Source: Syntrophus buswellii
GTDB taxonomy: Bacteria; Desulfobacterota; Syntrophia; Syntrophales; Syntrophaceae
Assembly: GCF_046097065.1 (NCBI RefSeq)
Contig: NZ_CP175563.1
Coordinates: 124,001-188,000, forward strand
Reading direction: 5' to 3'
DNA length: 64,000 nt
Shown here: positions 1-8,673 of the stretch, piece after piece
Layout of the letters: every line of letters begins with the position of its first letter
How positions within the stretch are numbered: the stretch's first letter is position 1
The notes under the pieces: generated by a model
The model's input: only the letters and a program-made list of their open reading frames with translations
What the model was told of the DNA's origin: nothing
The model's database searches: none
Made by a program: the position numbers and the translations under genes

Positions 1-264
1 GACCTGATCCTCTTCTGCGACCTGGAAGTGACGAGCGACGAGAGCGGCAAACCGGTCTACCGCCGCGTCATGCGCACCAAGCCCAGCCCCCACTACGAGG
101 CGGGCGACCGCACGGGACGGCTTCCCGACACCATCGACCTCAATTTCCAGGCTTTCATTGAAGCGTTCAACAGGCCGGCGGCCGCGCCGAGGGCGAGTGC
201 CCCGCGGTCGGTGCCGGCACCGGGGGACGGGCAGGACAAGAAGCCCGCACCCGCCGGTAAATAA
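1..264 (+). CDS. Sak4-like phage recombination ATPase, C-terminal end (partial)
   Basis: Frame 1 is open from the first base, so the gene starts upstream of the window. The visible 87 residues include RTKPSPHYEAGDRTGRLP, a segment I associate with phage AAA/RecA-like ATPases of the Sak4 type, which support single-strand annealing recombination. No Walker motif is in view because the ATPase core lies upstream. The extreme C-terminus is a low-complexity Ala/Pro tail ending AGK. The next gene, a DUF669 protein, commonly accompanies such ATPases in phage replication modules, which supports the call. The alternative is another phage nucleotide-binding protein. Confidence 0.5.
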   Translation, partial: DLILFCDLEVTSDESGKPVYRRVMRTKPSPHYEAGDRTGRLPDTIDLNFQAFIEAFNRPAAAPRASAPRSVPAPGDGQDKKPAPAGK

Positions 265-265
265 A
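233..265 (+). promoter_or_regulatory. degenerate copy of the phage intergenic element
   Basis: CCGGTAAATAAATC at 254-267 resembles the right half of the seven-copy element, with GGACA 15 bases upstream instead of CCGAC(A/G) 14 bases upstream. It lies at the end of the upstream gene and just ahead of the DUF669 gene, the same type of position as the canonical copies. The left half is poor, so this may be chance or a related earlier-class promoter. Confidence 0.25.
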
Positions 266-288
266 TCCCATAGATGGAGGAACAGACA

Positions 289-783
289 ATGCAGAACGAA
301 GACTACGGACATTTCGACGAGTCCCGCGGCACCGAGGACATCGACCTCGCACAGTTCGACGACGATTTCGCGCATGCCGAGGTCGAGGAGCGCGAGTTCG
401 AGACCATCCCGGACGGCAAGTACCAGGTGAACGTCGAGCGGGTGGAGCTGACCCGGGCCCAGACCTCGGGAAACCCCATGCTCAAGTGGACGCTGCGAAT
501 CCTCGCCCCGAAGTTCCGGGGCAGGCTCCTGTGGCGCAACAACGTCATGGCCACCCGCGAAAACATCAAGTGGCTCAAGACGGACCTGCACACCTGCGGG
601 TTGAATCTGGACAAGCTCTCCGAGCTTCCGGCCAACCTGGAAAAGCTCATCAACGTCAAGCTCGAGATCACCAAGCGCACGCGCGGCGAGAACGAGAACG
701 TCTACATCAACCGGCGCATCGTGCTCGAAGACGGTGGAGACGAATACGACTCGGCGGCGCGCAACGCCCTGGCCCCGTTTTGA
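289..783 (+). CDS. DUF669 family phage protein
   Basis: 164 residues. It has an acidic N-terminus and then the DUF669 pattern: IPDGKYQVNVERVEL, GNPMLKWTLRIL, and a region around WRNNV...NIKWLKTDLHTCGL. DUF669 proteins are small phage proteins found with recombination or replication genes; they are thought to bind single-stranded DNA or cooperate with the annealing ATPase, but no firm biochemical role is known to me. ATG 289 is chosen because GGAGG at 277-281 is well spaced from it, whereas the in-frame ATG at 274 lies on top of that site. The downstream ERCC4 gene begins immediately after the stop. Confidence 0.7.
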   Translation: MQNEDYGHFDESRGTEDIDLAQFDDDFAHAEVEEREFETIPDGKYQVNVERVELTRAQTSGNPMLKWTLRILAPKFRGRLLWRNNVMATRENIKWLKTDLHTCGLNLDKLSELPANLEKLINVKLEITKRTRGENENVYINRRIVLEDGGDEYDSAARNALAPF

Positions 784-784
784 C

Positions 785-1249
785 GTGGACCGGGTCACCG
801 TCGTCGTCGACACGCGGGAGCAGGAACCCTACACCTTCGAATCCGGTTGCACGGAGGTCGTCCGCCGCGCCCTCCCCGCCGGGGATTACTCCGTCGAAGG
901 ACATGAGGATTCCGTGGCGGTGGAGCGAAAGACTCTCGAGGATTTCGTCTCCACCGTCATCCGATCCCGCAAGCGGTTCACCAGGGAGCTGCGCCGTCTC
1001 TGCGAGTACGACGCCGCGTGCGTCGTGGTGGAAGCGGACCTCCGGGACATTCTCGGCGGCCGCTACCGCTCCGGAGCGCATCCCAACGCCGTCCTGGGCG
1101 CACTGCTTTCCATCGTCGTCGATTTCGGCATCCCGGTGTTTTTCTGCTCCGACCGGCAGGCTGCCTGCCGGTTCGTGGAGGAATTTCTACACAGGTATCA
1201 CCGGAAGGTATCGAGACGATGCGAACAAGATCAAACAACCAATCCGTAA
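785..1249 (+). CDS. ERCC4-domain nuclease
   Basis: About 154 residues. The sequence shows the XPF/ERCC4 nuclease signature: VVVDTREQEPY near residue 10, GDYSVEG, and VERKTLEDF, giving the D...RE...ERK active-site layout for metal-dependent cleavage of branched DNA. The rest (VLGALLSIVVDFGIPVFF) matches the end of the fold. Stand-alone ERCC4 proteins occur in phage recombination modules. I chose GTG 785, one base after the previous stop, because the conserved domain starts there; an in-frame GTG at 734 would overlap the DUF669 gene. It overlaps the helicase gene by 31 bases, indicating an operon. Confidence 0.75.
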   Translation: MDRVTVVVDTREQEPYTFESGCTEVVRRALPAGDYSVEGHEDSVAVERKTLEDFVSTVIRSRKRFTRELRRLCEYDAACVVVEADLRDILGGRYRSGAHPNAVLGALLSIVVDFGIPVFFCSDRQAACRFVEEFLHRYHRKVSRRCEQDQTTNP

Positions 1250-3447
1250 CCGTCCGCGGCCGCGTCGAGACGGTCTTTTACACCGGGCCGCGGTTTTCCG
1301 CAGGCCGTCTCGCGACGGCAGACGGCGACGAGGTGCAGTTCGCCGGTCGGCTCTTCGCCCGTGAGAACGAACCGGTCGTGCTGAACGGCCGCTGGGTGAC
1401 ACACCCGAAGTACGGCCGACAATTCGAGGTCGAGGGCATGGAATACGACCTCGATCTGGACGCCGACGGTCTCGCCAACTACCTGGCCAACCACCCGGAG
1501 ATGAAAGGCATCGGCCCGGTCAAGGCCCGTCTGATCGCCGAACGCTTCGGTCACGATTTCGACCGGATCATCACCGACGATCCCGGACAAATCGCCGAGG
1601 CTGCAAGGCTGTCGCCGGATGCCGTACAGAAGCTCCGCGTGGAGTGGCTCAAGACGCGGGAGACCAACAAGGCGATCACCTGGCTGGCCGCTTTCGATCT
1701 CACCCATCACCAGGTGACGAGCCTGGTCAAAAAGTTCGGCAACGACGTGCTGGGACTGCTCAAGGCAGATCCCTACATCATCGTGCGCGAGGTCCGCGGT
1801 TTCGGCTTCAAACGCGTGGACAAGATCGCCCGGAAGATGGGCACCGCCAAAGACGATCCCGCGCGCATCCGGGCCGGTGTTCTCCACTGCGTGAACGAAT
1901 CGCTGGACCAAGGCGACTGCTGGATCGAGTTCGAGGAGCTGGTCGATCAAGCCAACGTACTGCTGGTCATGGACGTCCTCGACAGCCGGGACCGCATCGA
2001 GCAGGCGCTTGACCGGCTCATCGACGAAAAGGTCTTGGTCTGCGTCTCCCACGGCGGGAGGTTCCTCGTCGCCAAACCCGAAATCCGTGCGATGGAGGAG
2101 GACCTGGCCAAGGTCTTCCGGAACGGCGGAGCGCCCAACCCGCACTTCCCCGACCGAGACCGCCTGCCCGACATGGTCGCTGAAACCGCGCCGCAGCTCA
2201 ACGCGGGTCAGCGGCAGGCCGCCGTCACAGCGATTCGTCATTCGATTTCGCTCATCTCCGGCGGAGCGGGCAGCGGCAAGACCTTCACCGTATCCGCCAT
2301 CACCGGCGTTTACGAGGAACAGGGGCTGCGCGTCATCCTGGCCGCGCCCACGGGCAAGGCCGCCAAGCGTCTCGAACAGGTCGTCGGCCATCCAGCGGGC
2401 ACTATCCACCGGCTGCTGGGTTTCAACGGCAAGGACTACGCCCGGGGACCGGACGATCCCATCGACGCCGACGTGATCATCGTCGACGAGGTCTCGATGG
2501 TGGATGTGCCCCTGGCCTGGCACCTCTTTCAGAGCATCGATCTCGAGCGGACCGCCGTTGTGCTGGTTGGAGACCACAACCAACTGCCTCCCGTCGGACC
2601 GGGCAATCTGTTGCGGGACCTGGTTCATTCGCGGATGGTTCCCACGGTGCTCCTCGACCAGGTGGTACGGCAGGCCGGCATCCTGAAGGAGAACAGCATC
2701 GCCGTCTTGAACGGCGAGGTCCGCAAGACGAGCGAAGCCGAACCATCCGGCCGCCGCGCCTGGTACGTCGTGGATCAGTTCACCGATCAATGGGATGCGC
2801 AGCGGTTCGTACTGGACCTCTTCGAAAATGTGCTCGTTGAACGCCTCGGGTTCGACTTGTTGACCGATGTCCAGCTTCTGACCCCGACCCACAAGGGACC
2901 GCTGGGAACACGCGATCTCAACTGCGAGCTTCAACGTCTGGTGCAGCGCAGACTCTGGAATGTCGAAGCGCCCCCGACGACGCCAGGTCGCCGGCCCAAG
3001 TTTCTCGCGCATGACAAGGTCATCCAGACCCGGAACAACTACGAGATCGGCGTCATGAACGGCGCGATGGGCGTGGTGCTCCACGTCGGCCGCGACGGTT
3101 CCCTGAGCGTGGACTTCGACGGCATCCCGGTGGAGATAGAGGCCGGTTCACCCAACCTGCAGGACATCCAACTCGCCTATGCCCTGACGATCCACAAGGC
3201 CCAGGGCTCCGAGTTTCCATGCGCCGTGGTGGTGGTCCACAAGGCCCACTCCTTCATGCATCACAGGAATCTTCTTTACACCGGCGTCACGCGGGCCAGA
3301 CAGACGACGGTCCTCGTCGGGGACCGCTGGGGTATCTCGAACTGCGCCAGAAAGAGGAAACAGGACGACCGCCGAACATTCCTTGCCCTCCTGCTTGATG
3401 CAGGTCGCCTTGAGGAATCCCGTGTTCCCGCGACGACCGGTCGGTAG
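1219..3447 (+). CDS. RecD2-like superfamily 1B DNA helicase
   Basis: 742 residues, the usual size of RecD2. There is an N-terminal OB-like region (VTVRGRVETVFY), a helix-hairpin-helix part (MKGIGPVKARLIAERFG; VREVRGFGFKRVDKIA), then the motor: Walker A GGAGSGKT near residue 350, a DEAD-like IIVDEVSMVD, GDHNQLPPVGPG, and the C-terminal LAYALTIHKAQGSEF motif typical of RecD. RecD2 unwinds DNA 5' to 3'. ATG 1219 is preceded by a GGAAGG site and the open frame further upstream has no recognisable domain. It overlaps the ERCC4 gene and is followed by the primase, fitting one replication/recombination operon. Confidence 0.85.
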   Translation: MRTRSNNQSVTVRGRVETVFYTGPRFSAGRLATADGDEVQFAGRLFARENEPVVLNGRWVTHPKYGRQFEVEGMEYDLDLDADGLANYLANHPEMKGIGPVKARLIAERFGHDFDRIITDDPGQIAEAARLSPDAVQKLRVEWLKTRETNKAITWLAAFDLTHHQVTSLVKKFGNDVLGLLKADPYIIVREVRGFGFKRVDKIARKMGTAKDDPARIRAGVLHCVNESLDQGDCWIEFEELVDQANVLLVMDVLDSRDRIEQALDRLIDEKVLVCVSHGGRFLVAKPEIRAMEEDLAKVFRNGGAPNPHFPDRDRLPDMVAETAPQLNAGQRQAAVTAIRHSISLISGGAGSGKTFTVSAITGVYEEQGLRVILAAPTGKAAKRLEQVVGHPAGTIHRLLGFNGKDYARGPDDPIDADVIIVDEVSMVDVPLAWHLFQSIDLERTAVVLVGDHNQLPPVGPGNLLRDLVHSRMVPTVLLDQVVRQAGILKENSIAVLNGEVRKTSEAEPSGRRAWYVVDQFTDQWDAQRFVLDLFENVLVERLGFDLLTDVQLLTPTHKGPLGTRDLNCELQRLVQRRLWNVEAPPTTPGRRPKFLAHDKVIQTRNNYEIGVMNGAMGVVLHVGRDGSLSVDFDGIPVEIEAGSPNLQDIQLAYALTIHKAQGSEFPCAVVVVHKAHSFMHHRNLLYTGVTRARQTTVLVGDRWGISNCARKRKQDDRRTFLALLLDAGRLEESRVPATTGR

Positions 3448-3476
3448 CGAATGGACATTCTTGGAGCGGAGCGCGC

Positions 3477-6400
3477 ATGGCATTCGAACGTCAGGACAAC
3501 GTGAGGGAGTATTACCGGCGGATCACCGAGGTCGACATCGGTATGGTCGCGCGGGAACTGCTTGGCGCTCACGTCCTGCATGAATCCGACCGCCTGCTCC
3601 AATGCGACTGTCCGAACCACAGCAGCCAATCGCACCGGTCCCTTCATGTCATGCTCGACAAGCAGGGTTGGTATTGCTTCGGCTGCGGCGTCGGCGGCGA
3701 CGTGCTCCAGCTCGTGGAGTTCATCCAATCGGGCCAGGTGACGCGAGGACAGTCCGGCCCCATGCCGGAGAGCCATCAGCATGCCCGCGATTTCCTCGCG
3801 GCCAAGGCCGGGCTGCCGTCTTTGGCCAAGCACGGACTCTCGCCCGAGGAATTGGCCGAAGCTGAGGCGGAGCGCCTGGTCGAGTTGCGCGTCCACGATG
3901 TGCTGACGGCCCTGGCGGAACACTATCACGGACGGCTCAAGGACAACCCCGAGGTACTCGAATGGGTTCGGTCAAAGTACGGCCTTACCGTGGAGACGGT
4001 CGACAGGCTCCTCATCGGCTATGCGGACAACGACGGCGACGAGGGAATCGTCCGGAAGTTGACCTGCAAGGAGCGCGGTTTCTCCCCGCGAGATTTGGCG
4101 GCATCCGGCGCGTTCCGTCCCACCAACCAAGACGGACTTGATCCATTCTTCGACCGGCGCGTCGTGTTTCCCTACTGGAGCCGCGGCCGCGTCGTTTTCA
4201 TGATCGGACGCAAGACACCGTGGACGCCTGACAAGCCATGGGAACAAGGAAAATACAAGAAGCTCCCGGTCCACGACGAAAACACCCGCAAGCACATCGC
4301 CCCGTGCATCGACAACAGCCACCTTTACAACGAGGACTGTCTGCTCGCCGACCCGGAGCGGTTGATCATCACCGAGGGCGTGACCGATTGCATCTCGCTT
4401 ATGGAACATGGCTTCCCGGCGGTGTCGCCGGTGACCGTCCGCATCCGCGAGGCGGATTGGGAGCGGCTGCTGCCGCGTCTTCGCAACGTAAGAACGGTCT
4501 ACGTCTGCCAGGACAACGAGATATCCCAGGCTGGTTTGAACGGCGCGCTCAAGACGGCAGCGGTCCTTTCCGAGCACCGGATACAAACCCGTCTTGCGCT
4601 TCTCCCCCTGGATGAAACACGCGAGAACGCCCGCCGGGAATTGCGGGAGCGGTTCGGTCTCGACGCCGCAGTGGGAGTCCGCGAACTGACCAAGCGCCTC
4701 GACGGCCGGACCCCGGATGAAATCCGCGAGGCCGAGCGCCTGCTCTCCGAAGCCAAAATCGACGTCAACGACTACTTCGTAGCGGGGCATTCGGCCCAGG
4801 ACTTCGAAGAGTTGCTGGCGAAAGCCGAGACGCCCTTGGAGTTCGGCATTTCGCATCTACCGACGGACGTCTCGGAGGAGGAGCGCAACCGGTTGCTCGA
4901 ACCGATCCTGCGCGAAGCAGCATACCTCACCCCGCTGGAGCAGAACCGCCATCTAAAACTCGTTCAGGAGCGGTTCGGCAAGATGGGACTCTCGCTGGCC
5001 ACGCTGCGCGAGCAAGTGCGGGCGGTGCAGAAAGAGCAGAGGTCCCAGGCCAGGCAGGAACGAAAGCGGGAAAAGCGCTCATCGGATGCATCTCCCGGAT
5101 CGTGCCGGGCGCGCATCGAGGAGGTGCTGCTCGCCACCGAAGAGGAGCGCGGCGCGCCCGATTTCACGCTCGCCGCCGAGGCTGCCTACGATTGGTTCGC
5201 GGCCAACGGTGCCCAGTTCTTTCACACCCTGCAGGGCGAGCCGTTCATGTATTTCGACAACGCCATCTACTGGATGGATTCGCCGGATCGGGGTCGCAAG
5301 CGCCATTACGCGGCCATGCTCTACAAGCATACGGGCATGGTGCCGACCTCCAACGGCGGACGGACTTTTTTCGAGGTGTTGCCCAGCCTGGCGATGATCC
5401 GTGGCCAGGTGCGCGACCAATTTTCCTGGCTGCACACCGATGTGGCCTCCTACACCGTCTATTTCAACCTGAACAATCCGGAGCACGAGATCGCCAAGAT
5501 CACCCCGGACAAGATTCAGATCATGAAGAACGGCGGCAACGAGGACGGCATCATCCTGGACGGCTCGCGCAAGATGAAGCCGCTGAAATTCCTGCCCGAC
5601 GCCGACCTCGAAGAGGCGGACCGGCTCCTGGTCGATCTGCTCGTGGGCAACATGACCTGCCCGCAGGGGGATCGCTTTCTCATCCTTTCCTGGCTCTCCT
5701 GCTTCCTGCTGATCGATTTTGCCGGGACGCGGCCCATGACCCGCTTCGAGGGTTCGGCCGGATCGGGCAAGACCACCGCCAGCAAGATCACGTCGACGCT
5801 GCTTTACGGCGAGCCCCAGCACAAGAAGGCCACCGACGCGGCGAACTACACCGATGGCTCGCAGAACCCGCTCATCGTCCTCGACAACATCGAGGTCAAG
5901 CAGATGACCGAGGATCTGACCACCTTCATGCTGACCAGCATCACCGGCATCGCCAAGGAGAAGCGCAAGAGCGGCACCGACAGCGAGACCATCACCGAGC
6001 GGACCAAATGCCTGCTGAACACCACCGGCATCGAGCCGCTGTGCGGGGAGCTTTCGGAGATACTGTCAAGGTCCTTCGTCATCAACTTCGACCTCGCCAA
6101 CCAGGCCAGCGACTGCTTTCTGGAGTCGGAGGTCATCTCCGCCATCCAGCAGAACCGGGATCTGATCATTTCGGCCATCATGAAGCGAACCAGCCATGTG
6201 CTGGCAATGATCCGGGACGGAGCCCAGAAACAGGTCATGCGCCTGCTGCACCGAACCATGCCGACCCATGGCAAACGCCGGTGCAACGATTATCTGAGCC
6301 TGATGTACCTGATGATGCTGGCCGGGTCCGAGGAACACGAGGTGAGCACCGGACTCGAGGATCTGAGTCCGCTGTTCATCGAGCAGATCCATTCCATCAA

Positions 6401-6797
6401 CGACACCAGTCAGGAGATGGCGCGGGAGTCGAACCCCATTGCCACTGCGCTCGCATCGCTTTTCCACGCCTACCGGAACGCGGTGGAGCTGGACGAGAAG
6501 GCCCGCTACGGCGAGGACGACCGGGCAAACCACGTGGTGGGGTTCATCGAACGCTACCAGGTGAGGTTCGAGAACGAGAACACCATGGAGCCGGTATCGG
6601 CGGGACGGCTGCTCGCGGCGCTGCGCAGAGTCGGCCGGGAATTCAACCTCGAGTTCGAATACAAGAAGCCCGCCCAGCTCGGTCGGCGCATCAGCAACGA
6701 CCTGGACGTCATCCGGGACGCCGGGTTTGACATCGACCGGCAGCGCAACGCCCACACCAAGAACTTCGAGTACCGGATCTGCCACAAGAGCAGGTAA
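3477..6797 (+). CDS. DNA primase fused to a P-loop ATPase (primase-helicase)
   Basis: 1,106 residues. N-terminal zinc finger of CHC2 type (C45, H48, C67, C70 in CDCPNH...WYCFGCG), then a Toprim domain (LIITEGVTD with E300; VYVCQDNE near 345), a charged linker (about 510-550), and a C-terminal ATPase with Walker A GSAGSGKTT near residue 760 and a probable Walker B LIVLDNIE. This architecture joins primer synthesis to an ATPase that probably acts as the replicative helicase or loader. It follows the RecD2 gene by 29 bases. The 3' end adjoins the low-GC ABC-F insert, so the original downstream neighbour may have been displaced. Confidence 0.8.
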   Translation: MAFERQDNVREYYRRITEVDIGMVARELLGAHVLHESDRLLQCDCPNHSSQSHRSLHVMLDKQGWYCFGCGVGGDVLQLVEFIQSGQVTRGQSGPMPESHQHARDFLAAKAGLPSLAKHGLSPEELAEAEAERLVELRVHDVLTALAEHYHGRLKDNPEVLEWVRSKYGLTVETVDRLLIGYADNDGDEGIVRKLTCKERGFSPRDLAASGAFRPTNQDGLDPFFDRRVVFPYWSRGRVVFMIGRKTPWTPDKPWEQGKYKKLPVHDENTRKHIAPCIDNSHLYNEDCLLADPERLIITEGVTDCISLMEHGFPAVSPVTVRIREADWERLLPRLRNVRTVYVCQDNEISQAGLNGALKTAAVLSEHRIQTRLALLPLDETRENARRELRERFGLDAAVGVRELTKRLDGRTPDEIREAERLLSEAKIDVNDYFVAGHSAQDFEELLAKAETPLEFGISHLPTDVSEEERNRLLEPILREAAYLTPLEQNRHLKLVQERFGKMGLSLATLREQVRAVQKEQRSQARQERKREKRSSDASPGSCRARIEEVLLATEEERGAPDFTLAAEAAYDWFAANGAQFFHTLQGEPFMYFDNAIYWMDSPDRGRKRHYAAMLYKHTGMVPTSNGGRTFFEVLPSLAMIRGQVRDQFSWLHTDVASYTVYFNLNNPEHEIAKITPDKIQIMKNGGNEDGIILDGSRKMKPLKFLPDADLEEADRLLVDLLVGNMTCPQGDRFLILSWLSCFLLIDFAGTRPMTRFEGSAGSGKTTASKITSTLLYGEPQHKKATDAANYTDGSQNPLIVLDNIEVKQMTEDLTTFMLTSITGIAKEKRKSGTDSETITERTKCLLNTTGIEPLCGELSEILSRSFVINFDLANQASDCFLESEVISAIQQNRDLIISAIMKRTSHVLAMIRDGAQKQVMRLLHRTMPTHGKRRCNDYLSLMYLMMLAGSEEHEVSTGLEDLSPLFIEQIHSINDTSQEMARESNPIATALASLFHAYRNAVELDEKARYGEDDRANHVVGFIERYQVRFENENTMEPVSAGRLLAALRRVGREFNLEFEYKKPAQLGRRISNDLDVIRDAGFDIDRQRNAHTKNFEYRICHKSR

Positions 6798-6864
6798 ATG
6801 GAATTTTTTTGCCCAAACTGGATGATATGACGACACTGAACTTTATCAAAATCAAAGGCAAAAC

Positions 6865-6893
6865 TTGACGCCATCATCCTGTGATGCTAAGTT
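6865..6893 (+). promoter_or_regulatory. sigma-70-like promoter of the ABC-F leader
   Basis: TTGACG (6865-6870), a 17-base spacer and TAAGTT (6888-6893) lie in AT-rich DNA 29 bases upstream of a short leader ORF. Spacing is ideal and the -35 is near consensus; the -10 is weaker. The predicted start is near 6900. Confidence 0.5.
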
Positions 6894-6921
6894 AAAAGCA
6901 AATTTATATGGAGGTATACCC

Positions 6922-6933
6922 TTGAGAATCTAA
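6922..6933 (+). CDS. three-codon leader peptide upstream of ABC-F gene
   Basis: TTG-AGA-ATC-TAA encodes M-R-I and is preceded by GGAGG (6910-6914) with a 7-base gap, a stronger initiation context than most genes in the window. Very short upstream ORFs with strong ribosome binding sites are typical of antibiotic-responsive attenuators controlling ABC-F resistance genes, where a drug-stalled ribosome changes folding of the downstream RNA. The stop codon directly precedes the first base-paired arm at 6934, as expected for ribosome-controlled folding. Confidence 0.5.
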   Translation: MRI

Positions 6934-7053
6934 CGGAAACGAGCCTTCACGAAATTTTCGTGTTCCCATTTTGGATCGTTAAAATTATCCAAAAAATGGC
7001 GTTCTGTTTCCGTAGATCTTGGGTGGCTTCAGCGTTTATGATTTGAATGCCAC
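6934..7053 (+). promoter_or_regulatory. attenuator leader RNA with alternative antiterminator
   Basis: CGGAAAC at 6934-6940 is the exact complement of GTTTCCG at 7006-7012 and encloses two hairpins: 6948-6962 (CACGA/TCGTG) and 6966-6999 (CCATTTTGGAT pairing with ATCCAAAAAATGG with two unpaired A). Further on, GTGGC-TTC at 7023-7030 can pair with GAA-T-GCCAC at 7045-7053, with one bulged T. That uses the 5' arm of the terminator at 7046, so it is a mutually exclusive antiterminator. Confidence 0.5.
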
Positions 7054-7080
7054 GTTTAAGACGTGGCATTTTTTATTTTA
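7046..7080 (+). terminator. intrinsic terminator inside the ABC-F leader
   Basis: A perfect 10-bp stem (AATGCCACGT at 7046-7055, ACGTGGCATT at 7061-7070) with a 5-base loop is followed by a T-rich run. It lies between the promoter and the ABC-F start at 7142, so it should act as an attenuator rather than a terminator of the primase operon, although it could do both. Confidence 0.75.
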
Positions 7081-7141
7081 GCTGATTCCATGGGAATGGG
7101 ACGTCCAGTATGTTTTGTTACAGCATGCTTGGAGGTCAACA

Positions 7142-8653
7142 ATGTCAATATCTTTTCAAAACGTTACCTTTTCTTATGATAGTGCAATATCCTCATTGCT
7201 TGAGGACATCACAGTTCATCTTGCGGAAGGATGGACAGGAATCGTAGGGCCAAACGGTGCAGGGAAAACGACTTTTCTGCAACTTGCGGCAGGACATCTA
7301 CAGGTACAGCAAGGGACTATCAAACGGTCCGGACATATAGTTTTCTGCCCGCAGCGCACTGACGATGTTCCGGCACAGCTATCACTTTTGATTTCTACGG
7401 TTGAAGCAGAGGCATGCGTACTGCGTGGAAAGCTAAGGATTGGCGATGATTGGGTAAGTCGCTGGCCGACACTAAGTCATGGCGAGCGTAAGCGTGCTCA
7501 AATTGCTGTCGCTCTCTGGCAACAACCGGATGTCCTTCTTCTTGATGAACCGACCAATCATATTGATATTACGGCCCGTGAGCTGCTTATAGAAGCGCTT
7601 ACATCATTTCGTGGTATTGGCCTGCTGGTTAGCCATGATCGAGATTTGCTTGACCTTCTTTGCCAGCAATGTATTTTTCTCGACCCCCCTCAAGCCATAA
7701 TACAACCTGGCAATTATACGAAAGCTGCCGCAGATGTTAAACGAGAAGAATCAAGTTTGCAGGATAGACGTCATAGTTTGCAACAAAACCTGGAACGATT
7801 AAAGGACGAGTCGAAACGTCGCTGCGCTAAAGCCTCACGCGCCAACAAAAAGAAATCGAAACGTCATTTGGCACGTGGTGACAGCGATGGGCGTGCCAAA
7901 ATCGACCTGGCTCGTGTTTCAGGACAGGATGGTCATGCCGGGCGTCTTGCTAAGCAATTAAAAGGTCGTATAAAGCATGTGCAGGAACAAATTTCTGATA
8001 TAAAAATCAAGAAACGCTATGCAACTCATTTCTGGATCGATGGTTCCGTCTCTCCACGTCGAATCCTCTTTACTATTCCTGCTGACATAATCGCTCTCGA
8101 TGAATCAAGAAAATTGCATATACCAGAGATTTCAATGCTACGTGACGATCGCATTGCTATTACTGGAGCAAATGGAATGGGAAAGACAACTTTTATTCGA
8201 CATATTCTTAACCACATAGATATTCCTAATGAGCATTTGGTATATTTACCGCAAGAGATTGACATGATGAAAACCCGAAAAATCATGGCAGATGTAAATC
8301 ACCTTTCTCATGAACAACTTGGTAAAATTATGACAGTGGTGAGTGCTCTTGGGTCACGCCCTGAACGACTGTTACATAACCTTGATATCAGCCCAGGTGA
8401 ATTGCGCAAGGTGCTATTGGCGCTTGGAATTATTCGTCAGCCGCATTTAATTGTTATGGATGAACCGACAAATCATCTCGATCTTCCAGCAATCGAGTGC
8501 TTAGAGAATGCCCTGAAAGATTGCCCCTGTGGCCTGTTGCTGATCAGCCATGATTTGCATTTCCTCCAACAGGTCACTAGTAAACGGTGGCACCTGGGTC
8601 AACATGAAACGAACGTTATCATTTCTATAGATAATCGAAAGACAACGGATTGA
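7142..8653 (+). CDS. ABC-F family ATPase, probable ribosome-protection resistance factor
   Basis: 503 residues with two ABC ATPase domains and no membrane segments. Domain 1: Walker A GPNGAGKTT, signature LSHGERKRAQIA, Walker B VLLLDEPTNHID. Domain 2: Walker A GANGMGKTT, signature SPGELRKVLLAL, Walker B LIVMDEPTNHLD. They are joined by a long basic linker (KRRCAKASRANKKKSKRH), the element that reaches into the ribosome in ABC-F proteins. ABC-F members of this build rescue ribosomes from antibiotics such as lincosamides, streptogramins, pleuromutilins or macrolides; the drug spectrum cannot be read from sequence. ATG 7142 has GGAGG at 7131-7135. The gene is visibly richer in A+T than its phage neighbours and has its own leader regulator, so it looks like a transferred cargo gene. 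Confidence 0.8.
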   Translation: MSISFQNVTFSYDSAISSLLEDITVHLAEGWTGIVGPNGAGKTTFLQLAAGHLQVQQGTIKRSGHIVFCPQRTDDVPAQLSLLISTVEAEACVLRGKLRIGDDWVSRWPTLSHGERKRAQIAVALWQQPDVLLLDEPTNHIDITARELLIEALTSFRGIGLLVSHDRDLLDLLCQQCIFLDPPQAIIQPGNYTKAAADVKREESSLQDRRHSLQQNLERLKDESKRRCAKASRANKKKSKRHLARGDSDGRAKIDLARVSGQDGHAGRLAKQLKGRIKHVQEQISDIKIKKRYATHFWIDGSVSPRRILFTIPADIIALDESRKLHIPEISMLRDDRIAITGANGMGKTTFIRHILNHIDIPNEHLVYLPQEIDMMKTRKIMADVNHLSHEQLGKIMTVVSALGSRPERLLHNLDISPGELRKVLLALGIIRQPHLIVMDEPTNHLDLPAIECLENALKDCPCGLLLISHDLHFLQQVTSKRWHLGQHETNVIISIDNRKTTD

Positions 8654-8673
8654 GTATTCGCAGCTCCGGTTTT

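Noticed and set aside
5102..6730. 542-codon plus-strand frame inside the primase gene
   Set aside because: Alternative frame of the primase; composition is Arg/His/Gln-rich typical of frame-shifted reading.
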